This document shows positions 1 through 8,196 of a stretch of 64,000 nucleotides of DNA, in pieces. The position numbers and the translations under genes were made by a program. Under the pieces are notes generated by a model. The model made no database searches. It saw only the letters and a program-made list of their open reading frames with translations, and was not told the origin of the DNA. Position 1 is the stretch's first letter; every line of letters begins with the position of its first letter. Source of the DNA: Massilia sp. IC2-477 (GTDB lineage: Bacteria; Pseudomonadota; Gammaproteobacteria; Burkholderiales; Burkholderiaceae_D); the NCBI RefSeq assembly GCF_020707265.1, contig NZ_JAJFEQ010000006.1:186001-250000 (forward strand), written 5' to 3'.

Positions 1-1512
1 CTTGAGCCCGTCCTTGTCGGAAAAATACAGCAGCTCGGGATGGTGAGCCTCGGCCACATCCAGTTTGCCGCCATAGTGGCTGCCTTCGTCGACCACCAGG
101 GTATTGTGGGCAACGGTCTGATTGGCGTAACTCTTGTTTTCCGGCAGGTAGCGGCCACCGAATTTCGCTTCGATGTTCAGGAAGCGCGCCGCCCCGTAGT
201 CGGACACGATTTCGGCGCCCTTGTCGTAGAACAGCCAGTTCAGCTTGTCGAAATGGCCGTGCCCCATGCCTTGGGCGGTGGCCTTGAACACCAGCGCCTG
301 GTCCGGCTCGCGCATCACCACCAGGCCGCCTTCGTCTCCCTTGGCGCCGTCGCGGAATACGCGGGAAGCGAAGCGGTAGGGTTTGTCCCGGCGCGCATCA
401 AGCCCCTGCGCGACGCGCATGCCGTCGCCGGTCAGGATCACCCGGTCCTGACGCCTGGCGACATCTAACAGGCCGGCGTCGCCCGTGGCCGAATAGGCGA
501 TGGCGACGCCGGTCACCAGCTCGATGGTGTCGATGCCCTTGTCCTTGATCGCGTCGTTGATCGGGAAGAACAGCTTGTTGTAGCTGAGCTGGATCGTCGT
601 GTCGATCGCCTTCAGGATGATGCCGTCGCGGTAGGAAAAGATTTTGCGCTGCGGCTCCCTGGTCTCGATGGCCTTGGCGAAGGTGACAAAAGGCAGCAGC
701 GCGTAGCGCTGGTAGTACGGCCCCTCCGTGTAATAGCCGTCGGGCGAAAACAGCTCGTCCAGCTGGCGCAGGAAGCCGCCCTTGCCCGACTTGTCCGAGC
801 CGTACAGGGCTTTTTCCACCCAATCGCGCTCGCCCAGCACATAGCCGGTCATGCCCACCGCGGTGGTGGCCCAGGTCGCATGGTTGTGGATGGTGTTGAA
901 GGTATGGGGCGAGCCTTCCGACAGGAACAGCGCGACCGGACGCAGGATGCCGTCCTCGATCTTGCGCCGCTCCCCTTCCCGCAAGACAGGCAGGACCGCG
1001 TCATAGGCCTGGATCGTGTACACCAGCCACACCGATTCGTTCAGGTTCTGCCAGAACAGGCGCCCTGCCGAAATCACGGAATCCGTCTTGCGCTGCGGGT
1101 GCAGCGGCAGCGTCGGATACAGCTCGGCATACATGGACAGCATGTCGCGCACGAAATGCGCATATTTCACTTCACCGGTAAGCTGGTAGATCACCGCCGC
1201 GTCGTACATGAGCTGCGCATTGTTGCGGTGGATCTCGTGGGTGACGCCGCCGCCGGCATCAACCGGAATCGGCACCTGCTTCGGCAGGGCGATCTTGCGG
1301 TCGACCTCGGCCTTCTGCTGCTGGTAGGTACGCTGGAAACGCCCCGGACGTGCGATCTCGGCGCGCATCCGGGTCACTTCCGGCGCCGTCATGACCAGCG
1401 CCGGATGCGCGGCTGGGCGTGCCTGTGCGCAGTAAGCCGGACTGGCAAGGCCGAATCCCAGGATGGCCATCATCCCCATCCCGCCAAGTAATTTCCTGTG
1501 CATCGACATCAT
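1..1512 (-). CDS. Alginate lyase, PL17 / heparinase II-III type (3' part missing)
   Basis: The reading frame stays open to base 1, so 504 codons are seen and the C-terminus lies outside the window. The start is one of three close ATGs (1512, 1509, 1503); the first shares a base with the stop of the PL6 gene (TGATG), implying translational coupling. Residues 1-29 form a signal peptide ending near AYCAQ. The next part is the helical alginate-lyase toroid; N210-H211 in the string HNHATW fits the conserved Asn-His pair of PL17. The second, beta-sandwich heparinase II/III domain begins later, with H418 and H420 in GMGHGHFD. PL17 enzymes usually act as exo-oligoalginate lyases that release unsaturated monouronate, which becomes DEH. 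Last visible gene of the alginate operon. Family is clear; exact substrate preference is inferred. Confidence 0.88.
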   Translation of the reverse strand, partial: MMSMHRKLLGGMGMMAILGFGLASPAYCAQARPAAHPALVMTAPEVTRMRAEIARPGRFQRTYQQQKAEVDRKIALPKQVPIPVDAGGGVTHEIHRNNAQLMYDAAVIYQLTGEVKYAHFVRDMLSMYAELYPTLPLHPQRKTDSVISAGRLFWQNLNESVWLVYTIQAYDAVLPVLREGERRKIEDGILRPVALFLSEGSPHTFNTIHNHATWATTAVGMTGYVLGERDWVEKALYGSDKSGKGGFLRQLDELFSPDGYYTEGPYYQRYALLPFVTFAKAIETREPQRKIFSYRDGIILKAIDTTIQLSYNKLFFPINDAIKDKGIDTIELVTGVAIAYSATGDAGLLDVARRQDRVILTGDGMRVAQGLDARRDKPYRFASRVFRDGAKGDEGGLVVMREPDQALVFKATAQGMGHGHFDKLNWLFYDKGAEIVSDYGAARFLNIEAKFGGRYLPENKSYANQTVAHNTLVVDEGSHYGGKLDVAEAHHPELLYFSDKDGLK

Positions 1513-3767
1513 CAATTCCTTCGCGCTTCCTGGTTGTCGAGGACTCGTACGGTGCTGGCGCCCTTGGCGTGCAGCTCGCTCGCCTTGAGTGCCGCGACCT
1601 TCCGGTAGGTATTGCCGCGCAATTCGGTATCGGGGTCGCCCACGGTATGCTCGACAACGATGCCGGCGCTGTCGGCGAATTCATTGGCCGCGATGCGGGT
1701 GCGCTGCACGCCATGCAGGTAGAGCGCCGCCGCGCGCTTGTTGCGCTTGCCTTGCCCGACGCGGTCGACGACGTTGCGCGTAAACGCGAGGCGCGGGCCG
1801 AAGGTGCTTTCATCGGTCCCGCCGCGGTAGAGGCTGACCAGCGCGCCCTCGATCTGGGTGAAGCGGTTAGCGTCGAGCGCCAGGGCCTCGGCGTTGTAGT
1901 TGCCCAGGTCGTCACGCTCCTTGTCCAGCCTCAGCAGGTCGCCGCTGATCTTGCTGAAGCGCGAGCCCGTGATGCGGATCTCTTCGGCCAGGCTGCGGTC
2001 GCCCGCGTCGAACAAGTGATGCGAGTGGTTGACGTCCAGGTTCCTGACCTCGACGTTCTCGAGCACCAGGCGGTAGCTCACCTGCATTCCGCTCTTTTGC
2101 GTGCGGATCAGGATGTTGCCGGCCGAATCGGGGCTGGCGCTGCCATCGATCTGCAACCCGGCCAGCTTGAGGGAGCCGCCATTGCGGATCTCGAACAGCG
2201 TGTTGCGCTCGGGGAGCAGCACCACACTGCCGGCCTGCTGCGCTTCGATGCTCAGCACCTTGTCGATGACCAGCAGCCTGGCGACCGGGTAGCGGCCGGG
2301 CGCCAGCACCAGGCGGTCGCCATTGCCTGCTTGTGCCAGCGCATGCGCCAGGGCGTCTTCGCGCGCGCCATCCACGGCGATCTGCCTGCCGGAGTCGAAG
2401 GCCACCTGCGGCTCGCGTTTCGGGTACCAGGCCGGCCCGGTCTGCGCCTTGGCGATCGGGCGCAGCGAAGCGCTGGCGCCGCGCTGGCGCAAGGCTTCGT
2501 CCTGCGGCATCAAGAGGCCGGCGCTATTCCTCTTCAGCGCCGGCGCCGCGCGCTCGAAGCCGGCGGGCAGCTCGGCGTCCACACCCTGCACGACATTGCC
2601 GGCGAAACGGATGCCGCGCATGTCGTCATAGAACACGACGTTCGCCTTGCCGGTCCGGTGCAGGACCAGGTTGTCCTCCATGCGGCTGTTGGCAGGCGGC
2701 GCATTGCGCTCCGCGTCCTTGCCGGCGCCGAACTGCAGGTGGTCGACGTCGATGAAGCTGTTGTTGTGGATGTGGGCATTGAGCACCTGGCTGTAGCGGT
2801 TGAGCGGCGCATCCACGGTGCCGTTCATGATCGCAAAGCCGCTGCCGAAACGGGTGCCGGTCAAGCCTTCCAGGTAATTGTTGCGCACGGTCTGGTCGCG
2901 GTTGATAACGCGGATGCCGCCGGTGTTCTCGACGCCATTTCCGAAGAAGACGTTGCCCTCGACCAGGTTGCCATTGCCGTGCCTGAGCGTCAGCGTGCCG
3001 CGCGATTCGAAGAACACATTGTTGCGGATGATGTTGCGGCCGGACTTGATGGAAATGATCTCGACTTCGCCATCGCAGCGATCGAAATAGTTCTCCTCGA
3101 TCAGGGTATGGGAATCGGTCAGGGAATAGGTGCTGGTGCCCACCCGCAGGGTTTCTCCGCCATTCGATCCGAGGATGGGACGCGGACCGAAATAGTTATG
3201 GTCGATCCGGTGGTGGTTCTGCTGGCTGTCCTCGCCCTCGAGGCGTACCGCCATCGTCACCCCCTGGTTGCGCTTGCCGGCCAGGTAACTGTGATCGAAG
3301 CGATTGTGCTTGCCCGACAGGGACACCCAGTAGTCGACGGCATCGCGGTCGGGATTGTTGAAGTTGTCGATGACCACCTCGGTCACCCGCGAGTGGTTCG
3401 CCACCTGTTTGGCGTTGCGCTGGAAGGAAATCACTTCCTGCGTGGGTGTATAACCATTCCTGAACACCAGGCCCGATACCACCAGGTGCTGGCCGGCCAG
3501 GCGCAGGTTGGAGCGCCCGGACAGGATCACCTTGCCCGGCGTTTCGGCGCGCAGCGTGATGGGCTTGCCCGCCCTGCCCTCGGCAAAGAAGCCGACCTCG
3601 AAATCCTGCCAGGTGCCGTTCTTGAGGACGATCGCGTCGCCCGGCGCCAGCCGCTTCAGGGCCGCGTCGAAGGCGCCCTTGTCCTTGACCACGACATCCT
3701 TGGCCGACAAACCAGGACTCAGCAATACACCGATCGTCAGGGCGCCCAGCGCCTTCGAGAAGTTCAT
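1512..3767 (-). CDS. Alginate lyase, PL6 family (two beta-helix domains)
   Basis: 751 residues with a signal peptide ending near LSAKD. The Asn-rich, repetitive pattern of a right-handed parallel beta-helix fills two halves, as in the long two-domain PL6 enzymes of the AlyGC type (exo-acting, dimeric in the described cases). The N-terminal helix carries the chondroitinase-B/PL6 active-site signature: NGGETLR, then acidic calcium ligands around EENYFDRCDGE, K241 in SIKSG as probable base and R262 in LTLRHG as probable acid. Start 3767 has AAGGAGA seven bases upstream and overlaps the transporter stop as ATGA. It cleaves alginate or oligoalginate by beta-elimination in the periplasm or outside. 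Endo or exo mode cannot be told from sequence alone. Confidence 0.92.
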   Translation of the reverse strand: MNFSKALGALTIGVLLSPGLSAKDVVVKDKGAFDAALKRLAPGDAIVLKNGTWQDFEVGFFAEGRAGKPITLRAETPGKVILSGRSNLRLAGQHLVVSGLVFRNGYTPTQEVISFQRNAKQVANHSRVTEVVIDNFNNPDRDAVDYWVSLSGKHNRFDHSYLAGKRNQGVTMAVRLEGEDSQQNHHRIDHNYFGPRPILGSNGGETLRVGTSTYSLTDSHTLIEENYFDRCDGEVEIISIKSGRNIIRNNVFFESRGTLTLRHGNGNLVEGNVFFGNGVENTGGIRVINRDQTVRNNYLEGLTGTRFGSGFAIMNGTVDAPLNRYSQVLNAHIHNNSFIDVDHLQFGAGKDAERNAPPANSRMEDNLVLHRTGKANVVFYDDMRGIRFAGNVVQGVDAELPAGFERAAPALKRNSAGLLMPQDEALRQRGASASLRPIAKAQTGPAWYPKREPQVAFDSGRQIAVDGAREDALAHALAQAGNGDRLVLAPGRYPVARLLVIDKVLSIEAQQAGSVVLLPERNTLFEIRNGGSLKLAGLQIDGSASPDSAGNILIRTQKSGMQVSYRLVLENVEVRNLDVNHSHHLFDAGDRSLAEEIRITGSRFSKISGDLLRLDKERDDLGNYNAEALALDANRFTQIEGALVSLYRGGTDESTFGPRLAFTRNVVDRVGQGKRNKRAAALYLHGVQRTRIAANEFADSAGIVVEHTVGDPDTELRGNTYRKVAALKASELHAKGASTVRVLDNQEARRN

Positions 3768-5038
3768 GATTGATCTCCTTTCCGGACCGGCTGCACCGTG
3801 CCGCCCAGCCACAGCGATACGAACACCAGCGGCACCAGCAGCGCACCCAGCACGAAGAAGGGAGCGTAGTTGCCCTCTGCCGTCAGGGCCGGCACCAGCT
3901 GCATGCAGGCGATCACGCCCAGCACCGCGGCGGTGCCGCTAATGCCGGCCAGCGAGCCGACCGTCTTGCCGGAAAAGAAATCGCTCGGCAGGGTCTGGAT
4001 GTTCGTGATCGCCGCCTGGAAGCCGAACAGGATCACGGCGATCGACAGCACCGCCAGCAGGGGCGTGGCGGCGACCGCGCTGAGCAGCAGGGACGGCAGC
4101 ATCAGCGCCAGCCCCAGGCCGATCACCGACTTGCGCGCCCGGTTCACGCTCCAGCCGCGGGCCAGCAGGCGGCCGCACAGCCAACCGCCCGCCAGCGCGC
4201 CGATCGCGGCGCCCACGAAGGGCACCCAGGCAAACAGGCCAATCTGCTTGACGTCGAAGCCGAAGCGCTCGTTCAGGTACAGCGGCAGCCAGGCCACGAA
4301 CAGCCACCAGACGGGATCGATGAAGAAGCGCGCGGCGATCACGCCCCAGCTCTCGCGGTGGCGCAGCAGCTGCCCGAGCGTAGGCACGTATTCCGCCTGT
4401 TTCTCCTCAGCGCGGACCTGCCCGCTCAGGATGTATTGGCGTTCTTCCTCGCTGATCCAGGGATGGGCGCCGGGACCGGACTTGTAGATGATCAGCCAGG
4501 GCACGATCCAGATGAAGCCAAGCGCCGCGATCAGGATGAAGGTGGCTTTCCAGCCCACATAGGCGTACAGAACGGCGACCAACGGCGGCGCGACGATGGA
4601 ACCGAGCGAGGCGCCGGCGCCGAAGATGCCCTGCGCCAGCGCGCGCTCCTTGATCGGGAACCATTCGGCCGCGGCCTTGGTGGCGCCCGGCCAGTTGCCT
4701 GCCTCGCCCACACCCAGCAGCACGCGGAACAGCCCGAACGACAGCGCCGAGCGGGCCACGCAGTGCAGGCCGATCGAGATCGACCACACCACGATCGACA
4801 GGATGAAACCGACGCGTGTGCCGAGTGCGTCGAACAGCTTGCCGAACAGGGTCTGTCCGACCGCATAGCCGACCAGGAACACGGTCACGATATTGGCGTA
4901 ATCCTGCTTGTCCATGCCGAGCTCGTCGGCAATACCCGGCCACATCACCGCCAGGGCGGAGCGGTCGATGTAGTTGATGATCGTCGCGGCCGCCACCAGC
5001 ATCATGACCAGCCAGCGCAAGCCTTTCATTGTTTTCAT
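3764..5038 (-). CDS. MFS transporter, ACS / hexuronate permease type
   Basis: 424 residues with about twelve hydrophobic helices and the INYIDRSALAV start of TM1 typical of the anion:cation symporter family (ExuT, GudP, KgtP relatives). A second family-like feature is the GVGEAGNWPGATKA segment near TM4. Start 5038 follows GGAGACAGGC at good spacing. It lies 35 bp after the KDG kinase and overlaps the PL6 start as ATGA. Context suggests it moves DEH, KDG or short unsaturated uronates across the inner membrane. The substrate is inferred from the neighbours only. Confidence 0.88.
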   Translation of the reverse strand: MKTMKGLRWLVMMLVAAATIINYIDRSALAVMWPGIADELGMDKQDYANIVTVFLVGYAVGQTLFGKLFDALGTRVGFILSIVVWSISIGLHCVARSALSFGLFRVLLGVGEAGNWPGATKAAAEWFPIKERALAQGIFGAGASLGSIVAPPLVAVLYAYVGWKATFILIAALGFIWIVPWLIIYKSGPGAHPWISEEERQYILSGQVRAEEKQAEYVPTLGQLLRHRESWGVIAARFFIDPVWWLFVAWLPLYLNERFGFDVKQIGLFAWVPFVGAAIGALAGGWLCGRLLARGWSVNRARKSVIGLGLALMLPSLLLSAVAATPLLAVLSIAVILFGFQAAITNIQTLPSDFFSGKTVGSLAGISGTAAVLGVIACMQLVPALTAEGNYAPFFVLGALLVPLVFVSLWLGGTVQPVRKGDQS

Positions 5039-5073
5039 GCCTGTCTCCGTATTGTTGTCCTTGATGGCCGGTC

Positions 5074-6039
5074 TTAGCCGGCATCGAGCTGCGCGCGGTT
5101 CGGCAAGCCTTCGCAATCGCCGCGGAACTGCACCACGCGCGCGCCGACCGCATTGCCGCGTGCGGCCGCCGCAGCCAGCGGCAGCCCGTCGAGCAGCGCG
5201 CTGATGACGCCGACGGCAAAGCCGTCGCCGGCGCCGACGGTATCCACCACGCGCTCGACGCGGCGGCCCGGCGCGATGCCGCGCTCGGTGGCGCTGGCGT
5301 AGTAGGCGCCCTCCGGCCCCAGCTTGACCACCACCTGGCTCGCCCCGCGCTCCAGGTAAAAGTCGGCGATGCCTTCGGCATGCCTGCAGCCGGTGAGAAG
5401 CTTGCCTTCGGCCAGGCCGGGCAGGACGAGGTCGGCATGCGAGGCCAGTTCGTTGAGGGTCGTGACCATCGCCGCCTGGCTGGGCCAGAGGCGCGGCCGC
5501 AAGTTGGGATCGAAGCTGACGGGGCGGCCGGCGCCGCGTGCCTGCGCGGCCAGCGCAAATACCAGATCGCGGCAGCTGCCGGACAAGGCCGGCGAAATGC
5601 CGGTGAGGTGCAGCAGCCTGGCCTCGCGCACCAGGCCGGCCGGCATGTCGTCCAGCGACATATGGCTGGCGGCGGAACCGCGCCGGAAGTACTCGATCTG
5701 CGGGTCGCTGCCGTCGAGGGCCATCGACTTCAGCATGAAACCGGTCGGGTAGCGGGCATCCGTTTGTACATGACGCAGGTCGATGCCTTCCGCCGCCATG
5801 AAGTCGAGCAGGTTGCGCCCCAGGCTGTCCGCACCCAGCCGGCTGATGTAGCCGACCTTGAAGCCCAGCCGGGCCAGGCCGACCGACACGTTGAGCTCGG
5901 CTCCGGCGGTGGCCCGCTCGAAGCGGCGGACCTGGTCCAGCGGGAGCGCTTCGCAGGCCATCAGCAAAGCCATGGCTTCGCCGACGGTGAGCACGTCGAG
6001 CTCGGGATGATCGCTTGCTGGGGTGACTGCTCCGTTCAT
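5074..6039 (-). CDS. kdgK: 2-keto-3-deoxygluconate kinase (PfkB family)
   Basis: 321 residues, the usual KdgK length. The PfkB signature is present: an N-terminal TVGEAMALLM strand, a substrate-lid region with GAELNVSVGLARLG, and the C-terminal DTVGAGDGFAVG motif with D272 as catalytic base and GAGD (269-272) as the anion hole. It phosphorylates KDG to KDPG in the cytoplasm, the last specific step of alginate catabolism before KDPG aldolase. No aldolase gene is present in this window, so the housekeeping Eda must be elsewhere. The neighbouring reductase and lyases make KDG the natural substrate, although other PfkB sugar kinases share the fold. Confidence 0.9.
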   Translation of the reverse strand: MNGAVTPASDHPELDVLTVGEAMALLMACEALPLDQVRRFERATAGAELNVSVGLARLGFKVGYISRLGADSLGRNLLDFMAAEGIDLRHVQTDARYPTGFMLKSMALDGSDPQIEYFRRGSAASHMSLDDMPAGLVREARLLHLTGISPALSGSCRDLVFALAAQARGAGRPVSFDPNLRPRLWPSQAAMVTTLNELASHADLVLPGLAEGKLLTGCRHAEGIADFYLERGASQVVVKLGPEGAYYASATERGIAPGRRVERVVDTVGAGDGFAVGVISALLDGLPLAAAAARGNAVGARVVQFRGDCEGLPNRAQLDAG

Positions 6040-6133
6040 GGCGTCCGCTCCGTTTCAAAATTTTGGCAACAGCCGGCCTGCGGCGCCGCGGCAACGGCGC
6101 CGTCCGACTACTACCGCAGGGTTACTGGAGTGC

Positions 6134-6889
6134 TTAGTACAGGCCGAGACCGCCGTTCACCTGGATGATCTCGCCGGCCAGGAAGGCGGCGCGCTCGGAG
6201 GCCAGGAACACCACGACGTTGGCGACGTCGTCGGGCTGGCCTTCGCGGCGGGCCGGCGTGCGCTCGGCGATGGCAGCCCGGTTGGCCGGCGTGTTGAAGG
6301 TGTCGTGGAAGCGGGTGGCGATCAGGCCCGGGGCCACGCCGTTGACGCGCACGCCGTTCGGCCCGACTTCCTTGGCCAGCGCGCGGGTGAAGGTGGCCAC
6401 CGCCGCTTTCGAAGAGGCATAGTGCGCCGAGCCGGGACCGCCGCCGTCGAAGGCCGCCAGCGAGGACATGGTCACGATCACGCCCTGCTTGCGCGGCTCC
6501 ATGCGCTTGAGCGCCGCCTGGCAGATCAGGAAGGTCGAGGTCAGGTTCAGGTTCATGGCCTCGTTCCACAGCGACAGTGGCATCTCCGCGACGCGGCAGC
6601 GCTGGATCAGGCCGCCGATGTTCGCGAACAGGACGTCGATGTCGCCGATCGCACCTTCGGCTTCCGCATACACCTGCTCGGCGACCTCGGCACCGGTCAG
6701 GTCGGCCTTGATCGCCTGTGCGCGCCGGCCCATGGCGCGGATCTGTGTGACCACCTCGTTCGCTTCGTCGCTGCTGCTCCAGTAGGTCAGCACCACGTCC
6801 GCGCCGGCTTGTGCCAGCGCCAGCGACGTGGCCTTGCCGATGCCCGATGCACCTCCCATGACGAGTGCGCGTTTGCCGATGAGTTCCAT
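6134..6889 (-). CDS. SDR oxidoreductase, probable DEH reductase
   Basis: 251 residues, classical short-chain dehydrogenase. The nucleotide-binding loop is GGASGIG (12-18), the catalytic pair is Y157 and K161 (YASSK), with S144 region MSSLAAF before it, and the C-terminus has the PGLI and VNGG motifs. The usual NNAG motif reads NIGG here (N90-G93). In alginate degraders an SDR enzyme reduces 4-deoxy-L-erythro-5-hexoseulose uronate (DEH) to 2-keto-3-deoxygluconate with NAD(P)H. Its place just before kdgK and after the LacI gene supports that role strongly. Cofactor choice is not determined from the sequence. A generic 3-ketoacyl reductase is the alternative if context is ignored. Confidence 0.85.
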   Translation of the reverse strand: MELIGKRALVMGGASGIGKATSLALAQAGADVVLTYWSSSDEANEVVTQIRAMGRRAQAIKADLTGAEVAEQVYAEAEGAIGDIDVLFANIGGLIQRCRVAEMPLSLWNEAMNLNLTSTFLICQAALKRMEPRKQGVIVTMSSLAAFDGGGPGSAHYASSKAAVATFTRALAKEVGPNGVRVNGVAPGLIATRFHDTFNTPANRAAIAERTPARREGQPDDVANVVVFLASERAAFLAGEIIQVNGGLGLY

Positions 6890-6923
6890 TTTGCTCTTTC
6901 TTAAAATTGTGAATGCGGTCGTG

Positions 6924-7958
6924 TCAATGCTTGGGGGCGGCTGTGGAGCGCCGGACGATCAGCTCCGGTGCGAACAGCTCGCCCGACTGTGCGGCGTGCG
7001 GCGCCAGGATGCGCTGGACTGCCGCATCGGCCATGGCCTGGATGGGCTGGCGCAAGGTGGTCAGCGGTGGATCGTGCGCCGCCGAGAAGAAAATATCGTC
7101 AATGCCGATCAGCGAAAAATCTTCCGGAATCTTTATGCCCAGCTGCTTCAGGCCGACCCCGATGCCGATCGCCATCATGTCGTTGATGGCGATCGCTGCC
7201 GTCGGCGCACCGGGCGCACCCAGGATGCGGCTCGCGGCGACCCGGCCCATCTCGAACAGCTGGGTATCGCCGTGCGGGTCGCTCGGCGCGTCCGATGGAT
7301 CGGCCAGCACCACGTCGCCCGCGATGCCGGCGCGCGCCACCGCCTGCTGGAAACCGCGTACGCGTTCCTGACGGTTGAGCGTGAACGGCGGCGGCGTGAC
7401 CAGGGCGATGCTGCGATGGCCGAGTGCCGCCAGGTGGGCCACCGCCATGGCCGTCGCGGCGGCGTTGTCGACCGAGATGGTGCCGATGCCGGTGTGTTGC
7501 TGGTCGGTCGGCTTGATGTCGAAGGCCACCACGGGGCAGCGCTCGGTCATCGATGCGAGGTGCTCGGTATCGTTCAGGGCCGAGCCGGTAATGATGCCCT
7601 GCACGCCATAGGACAGCAGGTCGGCCATCACCGCCCGTTCGCGCTGCGGGTCGCGGAAGGTGCTGAAGGTCATGACATGGCATTGGTAGCGGGCGGCGGC
7701 AGCCTCGACTGCGCATGCCAGCGACCCGAAGAACTGGTTCGCCAGGGACGGCACCAGCAGGCCGACCATCGCGGCGACGCCGGTCTTGAGCTGGCGCGCC
7801 GCATTGTTGGGCCGGTAGCCCAGCTGCTTGATCGCATTCGCGATCTTCTGCCGGGTATCCGGCCGCATCTGCTCCATGCGGTTATTCAGGAAATTCGAGA
7901 TGCTGGAGGCCGACACGCCTGCCAGCCTTGCCACATCCTGAATCTTGGGTTCGCCCAT
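6924..7958 (-). CDS. LacI-family transcriptional regulator of alginate genes
   Basis: 344 residues from ATG 7958. The N-terminal helix-turn-helix is clear (KIQDVARLAGVSASSISNFL, residues 5-24), followed by the hinge RPNNAARQLKTG and a periplasmic-binding-protein-like sensor domain with the usual VSLIGIDD-type strand (DFSLIGIDDIFFS). A frame open upstream would allow a longer start at 8051, but the extra 31 residues do not look like a LacI N-terminus; the ribosome site for 7958 is weak. It is the first gene of the unit lacI-SDR-kdgK-MFS-PL6-PL17 and so probably autoregulated through the CGATTTA repeats upstream. DEH or KDG is a plausible inducer, by inference. Confidence 0.88.
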   Translation of the reverse strand: MGEPKIQDVARLAGVSASSISNFLNNRMEQMRPDTRQKIANAIKQLGYRPNNAARQLKTGVAAMVGLLVPSLANQFFGSLACAVEAAAARYQCHVMTFSTFRDPQRERAVMADLLSYGVQGIITGSALNDTEHLASMTERCPVVAFDIKPTDQQHTGIGTISVDNAAATAMAVAHLAALGHRSIALVTPPPFTLNRQERVRGFQQAVARAGIAGDVVLADPSDAPSDPHGDTQLFEMGRVAASRILGAPGAPTAAIAINDMMAIGIGVGLKQLGIKIPEDFSLIGIDDIFFSAAHDPPLTTLRQPIQAMADAAVQRILAPHAAQSGELFAPELIVRRSTAAPKH

Positions 7959-8010
7959 GAGGTTCTGATCTTTCTGTAATTTGCTGTACAACTTGTTATA
8001 AATGCCACGC

Positions 8011-8097
8011 TTTACTACATCGTTACAGTATTCACTCGTATTTGCAATCAATACTGGGCAAGTAAGTACTGCAACGATTTAGTGCATCGATTTAGCC
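8011..8097 (-). promoter_or_regulatory. Candidate LacI operators before the regulator operon
   Basis: Two plus-strand CGATTTA copies start at 8075 and 8088, exactly 13 bp apart, inside the longer match AACGATTTA then CGATTTAG. A third, minus-strand copy (8025 down to 8011) reads TAACGATGTAGTAAA and matches 12060-12070 almost base for base. The same 13-bp-spaced pair recurs before the PL7 gene. The sites lie 50-140 bp upstream of the LacI start, where a repressor would block its own operon. Sites are seen directly; the bound protein is inferred. Confidence 0.55.
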
Positions 8098-8159
8098 AGC
8101 TTACCCTAATCCGGGTTGAAGTCAACAGCAATTTGCAGAATCGGGAAGAACACCAGGAG

Positions 8160-8185
8160 GCGCAGGCCGGCGGGGCGGCCTGCGC
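8160..8185 (-). terminator. Candidate hairpin terminator after the TonB receptor
   Basis: A perfect 9-bp stem (8160-8168 with 8177-8185) around an 8-base loop lies just past the receptor stop codon on the minus strand. The sequence after it is pyrimidine-rich but has no long T run, so it may only stabilise the 3' end. Confidence 0.4.
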
Positions 8186-8196
8186 AGTGTTGGAGC

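Noticed and set aside
1419..3773. 784-codon plus-strand open frame opposite the PL6 and PL17 genes
   Set aside because: It mirrors the codon pattern of the true minus-strand genes; its product is low-complexity, rich in Ala, Val, Asp and Arg, with no domain, as is usual for GC-rich antisense frames.
5039..6094. Upstream in-frame extension of the MFS gene through the kinase
   Set aside because: Arg/Ala-rich shadow of kdgK; ATG 5038 has its own ribosome site.
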